DNA of 64,000 nt, from positions 247,502-311,501 of the forward strand of contig JADZEE010000091.1 of NCBI GenBank assembly GCA_020850735.1, written 5' to 3'. Made by a program: the position numbers and the translations under genes. The first letter of the stretch is position 1. Each line of letters starts with the position of its first letter. Origin of the DNA: Gammaproteobacteria bacterium (GTDB taxonomy: Bacteria > Pseudomonadota > Gammaproteobacteria > JADZEE01). Of this stretch, positions 8,810-16,331 are shown piece after piece. Below the pieces are notes generated by a model. It saw only the letters and a program-made list of their open reading frames with translations. It was not told where the DNA came from and searched no databases.

Positions 8810-8892
8810 GAAACGATTTCGGGGGTCCCCGCAACGCCGCCAGGGGCGTCCAGGGGCCGTCGCAGCAGGCGCGGAGATGGTTTCACGACTCA
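8810..8892 (+). repeat. Dispersed hairpin repeat, copy A (long type)
   Basis: About 75 bases here match copy B at 48666-48749, with shared blocks GGGGTCCCCGCAA, CCAGGGGCG and CGTCGCAGCAGGCGCGG. Short outer arms GAAAC (8810-8814) and GTTTC (8880-8884) can pair. The right end overlaps the stop codon of the minus-strand SHOCT gene, so the hairpin directly follows that gene and may terminate it. Confidence 0.65.
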
Positions 8893-9858
8893 GATCTCGT
8901 CGAGTATCGCCCGCCGCCTGGCCTGGTACTCCTCGTCGGAAATCAGGTTCTTCTCGTGCAGCACCGCGAGCTTCGCCAGACGCTCCTCCACGGACTCCGT
9001 GGCCGCGCCGCCCGAACGCATGTCGTCCATCTGCTGGCGCATGCGCGCGAGCTCCTCGCGCATCTGCCGCCGCTCGATGGCGAGCTTAGCGGCCTCCTCC
9101 TTGACCTTGGCCGTTTCCCGCGCGATCTCCTGCGGCACGGCACGCTGCTCGGCGGCGGCCAGCGCTTGCTTGAGATCGATGGCGATCCAGTCGCCGCGCA
9201 GCACACCACCCTCGCTGTGAAATTCCACGCCCTCGGTGTTCATGATGCGTGCATCGTGGCTGCGCGCCTTGTCGCGCCGTCCGGGGTTGTGCGGAAAGCG
9301 GCGCCGATCGATGCCGGATTCGATCCCCTGGATGTCCTTTTCCTTGCCGAACTCGTAGGCGCGGTGCATGTCGCCGATGATGAGATTGAGCCGCCCGCCC
9401 TGGTAGAACGCCCGCCCCGCCGTCGATACCCGGTCCTTGCCGACGACCAGCTTGGACTGAAAACCCATGATCGCGAAGGTCACGTCCTCGTGGCTCTTGG
9501 CCTGTGCGAGCGCCTCGGACAGCTTGCGGCCGAGCAGCGATGCCTGCGAGGCCGTGAACAGGGACTCGGTCTCGCCGTCGCCGGTATCGAAGAAGCCGCC
9601 TTCGCGCCACAGCGTGACCGAGGCGAGCACCGTGCTCAGCGTTTCCGGTGCCAGCTCGACCGGGTGATCGTTGGGCGGCACGGATCCGGCGGCGCCCTTG
9701 CCCTGGGGCACGATGCGCACGTACTGATCGCTGCCCTCCCAGACGACTCGACCGTCGTCGCCACCGAAGATGTTCGGCAGCAGGTCGAGCGCGGCGACGG
9801 ATGCGGGCAGCAGGCCCACGCAGGTGGCGAGGATGACGGAACAATGAAGGCGACGCAT
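8890..9858 (-). CDS. Secreted SHOCT-domain protein of unknown function
   Basis: The 322-aa protein starts at ATG 9858 with a signal peptide (about residues 1-23, ending SVAALD). The body (about 25-215) has no motif I recognise. Residues about 225-275 form a charged coiled coil (EIARETAKVKEEAAKLAIER), and the last 40 residues are a SHOCT domain (KLAVLHEKNLISDEEYQARR). SHOCT domains are short oligomerisation or binding modules and say little about function. The gene stands alone, and its stop lies within a dispersed hairpin repeat. Confidence 0.7.
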   Translation of the reverse strand: MRRLHCSVILATCVGLLPASVAALDLLPNIFGGDDGRVVWEGSDQYVRIVPQGKGAAGSVPPNDHPVELAPETLSTVLASVTLWREGGFFDTGDGETESLFTASQASLLGRKLSEALAQAKSHEDVTFAIMGFQSKLVVGKDRVSTAGRAFYQGGRLNLIIGDMHRAYEFGKEKDIQGIESGIDRRRFPHNPGRRDKARSHDARIMNTEGVEFHSEGGVLRGDWIAIDLKQALAAAEQRAVPQEIARETAKVKEEAAKLAIERRQMREELARMRQQMDDMRSGGAATESVEERLAKLAVLHEKNLISDEEYQARRRAILDEI

Positions 9859-9982
9859 GCGATGGTTCACCGGGGGAAGGGCTCGGTTCACTTGGACCAC
9901 GACAGCACCGGAATGCTCAGCGGCCGGCGCTCCGGATTATACCCGAGCGGGCGCGGCACAGAAAAAGACCGCAGGCGCCGGG

Positions 9983-10017
9983 CAAAAAGAAAGGGCGCAT
10001 CCCTGCGGATGCGCCCT
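9983..10017 (-). terminator. Rho-independent terminator of the porin gene
   Basis: Read on the minus strand, a perfect 12-bp stem AAGGGCGCATCC / GGATGCGCCCTT with a GCAG loop (10017-9990) is followed by TCTTTTT. It lies about 30 nt after the porin stop at 10048. Confidence 0.9.
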
Positions 10018-10047
10018 TGCGGGTAGCTCAGACCCTGGCGACGCGGC

Positions 10048-11364
10048 TTACCAGAAGAAGAAGCCGCCGACCGCGAAGGTGTCGACCTCGTGGTTCTCGC
10101 CGCCGTGCCACTCGGTCTCCGAATTGGTGTACTCGGCCACGACCTTCAGCCAGGAGGTCACATCGTGATAGACCCCGACCGTCCAGGCATTCTGCTGGCT
10201 GGCACGCGACTCGTTGACCACACCGTTGGGGCACGCCGCGAAAATGGCTGCTCCACCGATGGCCGTGCGGCAAGCTTCCTCCAGACGGGTCTCGTCCGCA
10301 TTGGACTCGCCGTAGCTGACGCCGACCTTGGTCGTGCCGTTGAAGGTATAGGCGCCCTGGGCGATGAAGCCGTCGTTGTCACGCTCGTTGCCCCAGGGGT
10401 CGAGCGAGTCGGTGTCGTACTGCAGAGTCAGGCCGATGCCGTCGCCGGTGTAACCCGAGACGACGAAGTCGAAACCGCCGAAGGTGGCCTGCACGCCGAG
10501 GTGGAAACCGGTGGTCTCCACGCTGCTGCCGCCGAGGGCCGCACCGAAGGCATCGGTGGCGCCCGCGCCGAACTCGGCTTCCTGGTAAGCGCCGCCGACC
10601 CAGAACATCAGGTTGCCGCCGGCGAACGCCGTCGCGTAGCTGGCCTCGGCCTCGAACGCGGGCGTGTCGGTGACGGTCGCCGCAATACCCGATTCACCGG
10701 CGATGGTCGACGGATCGAACATGCCGACCTCGACCTGGAAGCCGTTGATGTTGGGCGTGCGGTAGGCGATGCGCGAGTTGAACTGCGGGTACACGTAGCC
10801 GAAGCCGATGCGGCCGAGGGTCGTGCCGCCACCTTTCTGGACGCCGTGCACGCCGACGCCGAACAGGGTCATGTCGGTGAGAATGTTCTTGCGCTGGAAC
10901 AGCGACAGGGTACGGCCGACGCTGATGGTGCCGAAGCCGCCTTCGACGTCGAAGAACACTTCACGCATGTCGATCTGGGCGCCGAACGCGGTCTCGGTGT
11001 TGGCATTGTTGATCTGCGGCGCGAAGCTGATGCGGGCCTTGCCGGTCAGGCCGTTCACGGTCGGCGACTTGACGTTGAAGCTGAAGAAGGCCGGCAGCAG
11101 GCCGGTGCGTACGCGCGAGACGTCCTGATCCGGCGACAGCGCATTCAGTGTCGCACCCGCCAGCACACCACCGCTCTGTTGCGTGGGCAGCGGATCGATA
11201 TCTGAATTGACGTAGAAGCCGTTGACGTTACCGTCGAAGCTGACTTCCCAGCCATTGTCCCCACCCACGACGACCACGGCATGGGCCGGCGCGCCGATGG
11301 CCATTGCCAAGGCAGCGGAACCGATCGCAGCAGCCAGCCTGGTCCTGTTGAATTTTTTGTCCAT
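10048..11364 (-). CDS. Outer-membrane porin
   Basis: The 438-aa protein has a signal peptide (about residues 1-29, ending APAHA), then beta-strand-rich, Gly/Asn/aromatic sequence with alternating residues (VSVGRTLSLFQRKN, IGFGYVYPQFNSRIAYRTPN) and a C-terminal phenylalanine/tryptophan strand (AVGGFFFW) needed for BAM insertion. It resembles Gram-negative trimeric porins. Two adjacent ATGs exist. The one at 11364 is preferred because AGGAGG then lies 5 nt upstream rather than 2. The gene is monocistronic, with a sigma-70 promoter and a strong terminator. The solute is unknown. Confidence 0.85.
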   Translation of the reverse strand: MDKKFNRTRLAAAIGSAALAMAIGAPAHAVVVVGGDNGWEVSFDGNVNGFYVNSDIDPLPTQQSGGVLAGATLNALSPDQDVSRVRTGLLPAFFSFNVKSPTVNGLTGKARISFAPQINNANTETAFGAQIDMREVFFDVEGGFGTISVGRTLSLFQRKNILTDMTLFGVGVHGVQKGGGTTLGRIGFGYVYPQFNSRIAYRTPNINGFQVEVGMFDPSTIAGESGIAATVTDTPAFEAEASYATAFAGGNLMFWVGGAYQEAEFGAGATDAFGAALGGSSVETTGFHLGVQATFGGFDFVVSGYTGDGIGLTLQYDTDSLDPWGNERDNDGFIAQGAYTFNGTTKVGVSYGESNADETRLEEACRTAIGGAAIFAACPNGVVNESRASQQNAWTVGVYHDVTSWLKVVAEYTNSETEWHGGENHEVDTFAVGGFFFW

Positions 11365-11500
11365 CATTTCCTCCTGAGAGAAATGCGTCAGTAAAAGCTC
11401 GAGCTTTTGCTCCCCATCTCTCACGCTGCCAAACCCCTGCTTCTAGCCGGTGAGGACTGGTGCCGGATGAGGCATGAAAGCTTCATCACAAGACGCGGCA

Positions 11501-11529
11501 AACATACTCGATGTTGCATCGGGGGTCAA
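11501..11529 (-). promoter_or_regulatory. Sigma-70 promoter of the porin gene
   Basis: On the minus strand TTGACC (11529-11524) and TATGTT (11506-11501) are spaced 17 bp apart, giving a leader of about 130 nt. Just upstream, the motif TGTTGTATT occurs twice (around 11545-11553 and 11587-11595), the distal copy within a small dyad GTTG-N8-CAAC. These could be operator sites. Confidence 0.5.
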
Positions 11530-11609
11530 GCGAGATCTACCGAAATACAACACGCCGGGCCGGGCTTTGCAGCCGATTCGTTGCTGTAATACAACAATCG
11601 AGCGCGGTT

Positions 11610-11930
11610 TCAGCCGCCACCCTTGTGATAGGCACGGGCGAAACGCGCGAGCACACGCTCGCGCTCGGCGCCGGTATAGCCCCGGAAGTGAAACTCGAGC
11701 GCGGTCGCGGGCAGGCGCAACGAGGCGATGCGGCGCTCGCGTTCAGGACCGACCCGGATCGTGAGGCGGCGCTCGGCCTCGCGCAGATCGATGCGGCCCG
11801 GGCGCAGTTCGTACGGGACCCCGCCCAGGGCGGTGCCGAGTACACGATAGAGATCGGCGTGACTGATGCCCATGTCGCGCCGCAACACGAAATCGGCGGC
11901 GTCGCGCTCCGCAGTGCCGGGATCAGCCAC
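11610..11930 (-). CDS. Unknown small protein, last gene of the aldehyde oxidoreductase operon
   Basis: The 106-aa reading starts at a GTG (11930) that overlaps the stop of the MoaD-like gene by 8 nt. The alternative ATG lies 19 codons later. The sequence is rich in Arg and Glu (LREAERRLTIRVGPERERRI) with an LPATALEFHFRGYTGAERERVLARF segment, and has no signal peptide, membrane segment or metal motif. I do not recognise the family. Its position after aorABC and moaD matches the fifth gene of known aor operons, so a role in cofactor insertion or maturation is possible, but this is inference only. Confidence 0.6.
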   Translation of the reverse strand: MADPGTAERDAADFVLRRDMGISHADLYRVLGTALGGVPYELRPGRIDLREAERRLTIRVGPERERRIASLRLPATALEFHFRGYTGAERERVLARFARAYHKGGG

Positions 11931-12171
11931 CGGCGACGGGTGGCCAGATCGCGAGAGTGTCCCCCTCCGCGAGCGCCAGCGAGCGCTGCTCGGGTGCCAG
12001 GTAGACGCCGTTACGCAGCACCAGGTGGGCGAGCGCGCGCGGGATACCATGGCGATCCACGAGCGCATCGGCGCTCGTCCCGGGGGCCACGTCCAGCGTT
12101 ACGGCATGCTCGCGCGCCTGTGCCGGCAGGTAGGCGCCGAGGCTGGCGTAGAGCTTGAAGGTGATGCGCAT
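11923..12171 (-). CDS. aorD: MoaD/ThiS-family sulfur carrier, AorD-like
   Basis: This 82-aa ubiquitin-like protein ends in Gly-Gly (PPVAGG), the residue pair that is adenylated and thiocarboxylated when MoaD donates sulfur to the pyranopterin cofactor. The N-terminal beta strand MRITFKLYASLGAYL is typical. It is co-oriented with the tungsten/molybdenum aldehyde oxidoreductase genes and is likely a dedicated sulfur carrier for its metallo-pterin. A perfect inverted repeat sits 12 nt upstream of the ATG at 12171, separating it from the FAD subunit gene. Confidence 0.85.
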   Translation of the reverse strand: MRITFKLYASLGAYLPAQAREHAVTLDVAPGTSADALVDRHGIPRALAHLVLRNGVYLAPEQRSLALAEGDTLAIWPPVAGG

Positions 12172-12183
12172 GGCAAGAACCGC

Positions 12184-12273
12184 TAAAACCGGGGTCAGAG
12201 TCGAATTTTGCGTCCGGCGCTTTCCAATCAGCCGTTTTCCGATCGGCAAAATTCGACTCTGACCCCGGTTTTA
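12184..12273. repeat. Perfect 28-nt inverted repeat with 34-nt spacer
   Basis: The arms 12184-12211 and 12246-12273 are perfect reverse complements and begin TAAAACCGGGGTCAGAGTCG. The 34-nt spacer has a smaller dyad (CGGC/GCCG). It lies between the FAD subunit gene, whose TAA stop is the end of the right arm, and the MoaD-like gene. Arms with a GGGGTCAGAGTCGAATTTT core recur as mobile palindromes in many gammaproteobacterial genomes, often near IS200-like or REP-associated transposases, from general knowledge. Confidence 0.9.
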
Positions 12274-13533
12274 CATGAGGCGGGCGTTGAAGCCGATCGC
12301 CTGGGTGGCGCCGAGATAGGCTTCCATGATGCGGCTCGGATCTGCCTGCAGCCGGTGCCGCCACGGCCCCAGCCGCGTGCGCGTCTGGATGAGCCCGCGC
12401 AGCACGCCCACGTGCTGGGTCAGACCCAGGCTGGTCGCGCCCACCAGCACGTCACCGTCGAACTGCAGGTTGAGGTAACGGTAGCGATCCGGGCTGTATA
12501 GTTCGGCCTGCTCACCGCCGTCCACGCCCATCCACAATCCGAAGGAGCTCGATACCAGACCCAGCGTGTCGAGCACGTTCATGTTCACGCTGCCGCGGTG
12601 CTCGACCTCCTGCCCGACCATGTTGCGCGCCGCGATCTGGCCGTGCTCGACGGCGGTCGGCTGGATCGCCTGCACGCTGCGTTCACCGGTGGAGAAGTCC
12701 CGGCCCTGGGCCACGTCACCCGCCGCGAACACGTCCGCGTCGCTGCTGCGCAGGTGCCGGTCGATCAGCACGCCCTGGTCGGTCTCGATACCGCTGCCCG
12801 CGAGCAGCTCGAGATTCGGCTTCACACCCGTCGCCGACACTACCAGGTCCGCCTCGAGCACCGCGCCGCTGTCGAGCGTGACCGCGAGCGCCCCGGCGGC
12901 GGGTGCGATAGCCGTCACTTTCGTCGCGGTGTGCACCGCCACGCCCTTGCTCTGGCACCACTGCTTGATCAGCGTGCCGGCCTTGTCGTTCATCATCCGC
13001 GGCACCATGCGGTCGAGCATCTCGACCACGGTCAGATCGGCACCGCTCGCCGCCAGCGCCTCGAGGATGATGCAGCCGATAAAGCCTGCACCCATCAGCA
13101 CCACGCGGCTGCCGGCGCGCATGCGCGCGGCGATCGCGCGGCCGTCCGCCAGCGTCCAGCAGTTGTACACACCGGGTGAGTCGATGCCGGGAACGGGTGG
13201 CTTGACGGGGCGCGAGCCGGTGGCGATCAGCAGCCGATCGTAGTCCACCGTCCCGCCGCCCTCGAGATCGAGGCGGTGCGCGCCGGCGTGCACCCGTGCG
13301 ACCCGTGCGCGGCGCAGCTCGATACCGAGCCGGGCATAGTGATCCGCCCCTTTGCGCAGATGCGTACCCGGCTCACCGATCTGCCCCATCAGGTAGTACG
13401 GCAGGGCCATACGCGAGTACGGCGGCTCCGGCTCGTCGCCGATGAGCAGCACGCCCGCGTCCCGATCCAGGCGCCGCAGCGTTTCCGCGGCCACCACACC
13501 CGCCGGGCCTGCGCCGATGATGACGTGTCGCAT
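12271..13533 (-). CDS. aorC: FAD/NAD(P)-binding oxidoreductase subunit of aldehyde oxidoreductase, AorC-like
   Basis: The 420-aa protein is a pyridine nucleotide-disulfide oxidoreductase-type flavoprotein: N-terminal FAD-binding IIGAGPAGVVAAE (residues 4-16), an ATGSRP loop, an NAD-binding GAGFIGCIILEAL segment near residue 150, and an ADVFAAGDVAQ FAD-closing motif near 280. In AorABC enzymes such as that of Aromatoleum the FAD subunit passes electrons from the iron-sulfur subunit to NAD+. Gene order here matches. Its stop codon is provided by the right arm of the 28-nt inverted repeat. Confidence 0.88.
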   Translation of the reverse strand: MRHVIIGAGPAGVVAAETLRRLDRDAGVLLIGDEPEPPYSRMALPYYLMGQIGEPGTHLRKGADHYARLGIELRRARVARVHAGAHRLDLEGGGTVDYDRLLIATGSRPVKPPVPGIDSPGVYNCWTLADGRAIAARMRAGSRVVLMGAGFIGCIILEALAASGADLTVVEMLDRMVPRMMNDKAGTLIKQWCQSKGVAVHTATKVTAIAPAAGALAVTLDSGAVLEADLVVSATGVKPNLELLAGSGIETDQGVLIDRHLRSSDADVFAAGDVAQGRDFSTGERSVQAIQPTAVEHGQIAARNMVGQEVEHRGSVNMNVLDTLGLVSSSFGLWMGVDGGEQAELYSPDRYRYLNLQFDGDVLVGATSLGLTQHVGVLRGLIQTRTRLGPWRHRLQADPSRIMEAYLGATQAIGFNARLM

Positions 13534-13582
13534 GTTGGTTACGGACTCCTTCTTCTGCCCGCGCTCGGGTTCACCGCACGTG

Positions 13583-13604
13583 TACCGCCGGCCCTACAGC
13601 GCCA
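13583..13604 (-). repeat. Half REP element at the aorB stop codon
   Basis: Minus-strand bases across the aorB stop share the 17-mer GGCGCTGTAGGGCCGGC with REP copy 2 downstream of pqqE (around 6758-6775). The TAG stop is the GTAG tetranucleotide of the REP. The second half of the palindrome is absent. Confidence 0.45.
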
Positions 13605-15447
13605 GGCGCGCCAGCGTCTCCGGCTTCGGTACGCCGTCCACCGACCAGCCGCGGATCGCGTAGTACTGCGGCAGCATCTCGCCGAGCTTGCTCGCCAGCC
13701 CCTTGGCGGGACCGGTCTGCGCCGGCTCCTCCAGCAAGCGCCGCGGCAGCGTGTCGTCCTTGGCCGTGATCCCCGCCCGCAGGTTGAACTGGCGCTCCAG
13801 GTTCCAGATCCGCTCGCCCGTCTCCAGCAGGTTCTCGATCGACCAATCGCCCTCGCAGGCTGCCTGGATCTGCGGCGCGATATCCTCCAGTGTCCACGCG
13901 AAGGTCGTGAACACACACAGGCCCGTGGAATCCACCACCGAGGTCGCGTCCTGGAACGCCTTCACCAGCTCCGGTTTGCCCTCGGTCGACAGCGGATCGG
14001 TTTTCACCGGGGTACCGAGGATCTCCGAGGACACCGTGTAGCTGCGCAGATGGCAGGCGCCGCGGTTGGACGTCGCATAGGTCAGCCCCATGCCCTGGAT
14101 ACCGCGCGGATCGTAGGCCGGAAACTCCTGCCCCTTTACCGTCATCGACAGCTCCGGGTGACCGTACTTCGCGCACAGGCGCCGGGAGCCCAGACCCAGC
14201 TCCAGCCCGAAGCCCTCGCCCCGCGCCGTCAGCTGCGTCACCGTCGTCAGCGCCTCCGCCGAGCCGAACCGCAGCTCGATGCCACCGGTGTCCTGCTTCG
14301 TCAGCGCCCCCAGCTCGTACAGCTCCATCGCCGCCGCCACCGTCGAGCCGAACGAGATCGGATCAAATCCGTCCTCGTTGCAGAGGAAGTTCGCGTAGGT
14401 CAGCGCATCCAGATCGTCCACCCCGGTGTCCGAGCCCAGCGCCCACGCCGCCTCGTACTCCAGCCCCCCCGACGCGCCCCAGTACTCGGGCTTGTTCCTG
14501 ATCGTGTAGTGCTCCCGATCAATCGTCGAGATCCGTCCGCAGGCGATCGTGCAGCCAAAACACGCCGCGTTGGTCACCAGATTCGGCTTACCGTCGCTCT
14601 CGCGCGGCTCGTGCATCGCTTCGCCGGAGATCCGGTGCGAGCCCTCGAACTGCACCTCGCGCATGTTGCGCGTGGGCATCGCGCCCACTTCGTTGATGAC
14701 GTTCATCATCACCTGGGTGCCGAATTTGGGCAGGCCCTGGCCGGTCACCGCGTTGTCGGCGAGCACCTTCTTGCCCCGCGCTACGGCTGCCATGAACGCC
14801 TTCGGATCCTTGATGTTGCCCACCCCACGCGTGCCCCGCACCGCCACCGCCTTGAGGTTCTTGGACGCCATCACGGTCCCCACCCCCGAGCGGCCCGCCG
14901 CCCGGTGCAGATCGTTGATGATCCCCGCATACAGGCAACCCGTCTCCGCCGACCGACCCACGCAGGCCACCCGCAGCAGCGGATCCTGGTAGCGCTCGTG
15001 CAGCAGGTGATCGGTCTCCCACGCCGACTTGCCCCAGATGAATTCGCCCGCCGGCACCAGCGTCGCCTGCTCGTTCTCCAGGTACAGGTACACCGGCGCC
15101 GGCGACCGGCCCTCGAAGATGATCATGTCCCAGCCCGCCGACTTGATCTCCGCACCGATGAAACCACCAGAGTTCGAGCACGCGATGCAGCCGGTCAGCG
15201 GGCCCTTGGTCACCACCGAGTAACGTCCCCCCGTGGAGGCCATCGTCCCGGTCAGCGGCCCGGTGGTCATGATCAGCTTGTTCTCCGGTCCCAGCGCGTC
15301 GCAGGCCGGATCGATCTCCTCGTACAGGTACTTGCTCGCGAGCCCCCGCTGGCCGAGATATTGGCGCGCCCATTCCATGTTCAGTGGTTCGGGGATGCAC
15401 GTGCCGGCGGTCAGGTTGATCCGCAGCACCTGTCGTGTCCACGCCAT
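13594..15447 (-). CDS. aorB: Tungsten/molybdenum aldehyde:ferredoxin oxidoreductase, AorB-like catalytic subunit
   Basis: The 617-aa protein has full AOR family length. The N-terminal pyranopterin domain shows TGPLTGTMASTGGRYSVV and PLTGCIACSNSGGFIGAE. The middle has CFGCTIACGR, three of the four ligands of the proximal 4Fe-4S cluster, and the fourth is probably the cysteine in DSTGLCVF. AOR enzymes oxidise aldehydes to acids with a bis-pyranopterin W or Mo centre. It lies 25 nt after the ferredoxin subunit gene. The substrate could be an aromatic or aliphatic aldehyde, possibly the product of PQQ-alcohol oxidation encoded nearby. The metal cannot be decided from sequence. Confidence 0.92.
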   Translation of the reverse strand: MAWTRQVLRINLTAGTCIPEPLNMEWARQYLGQRGLASKYLYEEIDPACDALGPENKLIMTTGPLTGTMASTGGRYSVVTKGPLTGCIACSNSGGFIGAEIKSAGWDMIIFEGRSPAPVYLYLENEQATLVPAGEFIWGKSAWETDHLLHERYQDPLLRVACVGRSAETGCLYAGIINDLHRAAGRSGVGTVMASKNLKAVAVRGTRGVGNIKDPKAFMAAVARGKKVLADNAVTGQGLPKFGTQVMMNVINEVGAMPTRNMREVQFEGSHRISGEAMHEPRESDGKPNLVTNAACFGCTIACGRISTIDREHYTIRNKPEYWGASGGLEYEAAWALGSDTGVDDLDALTYANFLCNEDGFDPISFGSTVAAAMELYELGALTKQDTGGIELRFGSAEALTTVTQLTARGEGFGLELGLGSRRLCAKYGHPELSMTVKGQEFPAYDPRGIQGMGLTYATSNRGACHLRSYTVSSEILGTPVKTDPLSTEGKPELVKAFQDATSVVDSTGLCVFTTFAWTLEDIAPQIQAACEGDWSIENLLETGERIWNLERQFNLRAGITAKDDTLPRRLLEEPAQTGPAKGLASKLGEMLPQYYAIRGWSVDGVPKPETLARLAL

Positions 15448-15472
15448 GGTTGCTTACCTCGCTCGGTCCGGT

Positions 15473-15946
15473 TCAGGCTGACGCCCGGGGCAGGTTCCCG
15501 GCCGCATGCGCGTGCATGCGCGCCAGGCCGGTGTGCGCCGCGTCGACGTAGGTGATGGCGGCCGTAGGACAGGCCTTGGCGCACTGCGGGTCGCCGCCGC
15601 ACAGATCGCACTTGATCACCTTGCCGCTATCCACGTTGTAGTTCACCGTGCCGAACGGGCAGGCGATCGTGCATACCTTGCAACCCACGCACACCGAATC
15701 CAGCACGTCCTTCGCACCCGTCGCCGCGTTCACCACGATCGCCTCGACCGGGCACGCGTGCAGGCACCACGCCTCGGCGCACTGCGTGCACGTGTACGGC
15801 ACGAACCGGCCCTCGTCGTGAAAATTGAACACCTTGATGCGCGATTTCGCCGGGTTGAACACGCCCTCGTTCTCGTACGAACACGCCATCTCGCATTGCA
15901 GGCAGCCGGTGCATTTCTCGGGTTCGATCTGCAGCGCCTTGAGCAT
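15473..15946 (-). CDS. aorA: Four-cluster ferredoxin subunit of aldehyde oxidoreductase, AorA-like
   Basis: The 157-aa protein has cysteine motifs for four 4Fe-4S clusters: CTGCLQCEMAC (Cys14 onward), CTQCAEAWCLHAC, CVGCKVCTIAC and CDLCGGDPQCAKAC. This HybA/DmsB-like polyferredoxin layout is that of AorA, which wires the catalytic subunit to the FAD subunit and can polymerise in the Aromatoleum enzyme. It is the first gene of the minus-strand aor operon. The C-terminal 25 residues are alanine/histidine-rich and carry no motif. The start ATG at 15946 has GGAG within 10 nt upstream. Confidence 0.92.
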   Translation of the reverse strand: MLKALQIEPEKCTGCLQCEMACSYENEGVFNPAKSRIKVFNFHDEGRFVPYTCTQCAEAWCLHACPVEAIVVNAATGAKDVLDSVCVGCKVCTIACPFGTVNYNVDSGKVIKCDLCGGDPQCAKACPTAAITYVDAAHTGLARMHAHAAGNLPRASA

Positions 15947-16331
15947 GTGCTACTCTCCTGTGCGCGCAGGCGGATGACCGACTGCGCGCTCGACTGTTCC
16001 GCGCCACCGTGGTGGCGCCGATTCGACTACGGACGTGATACGCGGCGCGGACCGCCGTGTCTGCTGAGCATGCGACTGCGCGCAAGCCGACGGTTCGGGC
16101 GTGGCGTGCCTGAGACTATAGGTTTTGCCGTGCATTTTCCAGTGCGCCGGCGGCGACCGTCCGGCCCCCCGCCCGGTTCGCCGCAGAACGCGGGGAACTT
16201 TCCCAGGGTGTTGAATTCCATGGCGCGGCGATCGAACTTTGGATCATGCCGTCAGTCTGTGTGTAGAGTAGGTCGCGTGCGTATCCGGCGCGACTTCATC
16301 CCACCCCTGCCGGAACTGCACGGAGGTCGGA
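15947..16331. other. Divergent intergenic region between aorA and the PQQ accessory genes
   Basis: This 385-bp gap separates aorA (-) from the PQQ-linked binding protein (+). I see no ORF with coding character. A TATAGT hexamer on the minus strand (16120-16115) could be a -10 for aorA, but no good -35 precedes it. GGAGG at 16322 is the ribosome-binding site of the plus gene. Confidence 0.5.

Noticed and set aside
13276..15555. 759-codon open frame on the plus strand across aorB and aorC
   Set aside because: It is antisense to well-conserved aorB and its flanks, its translation is Arg/His-rich low-complexity, and no domain is visible. It is a GC-driven shadow frame.
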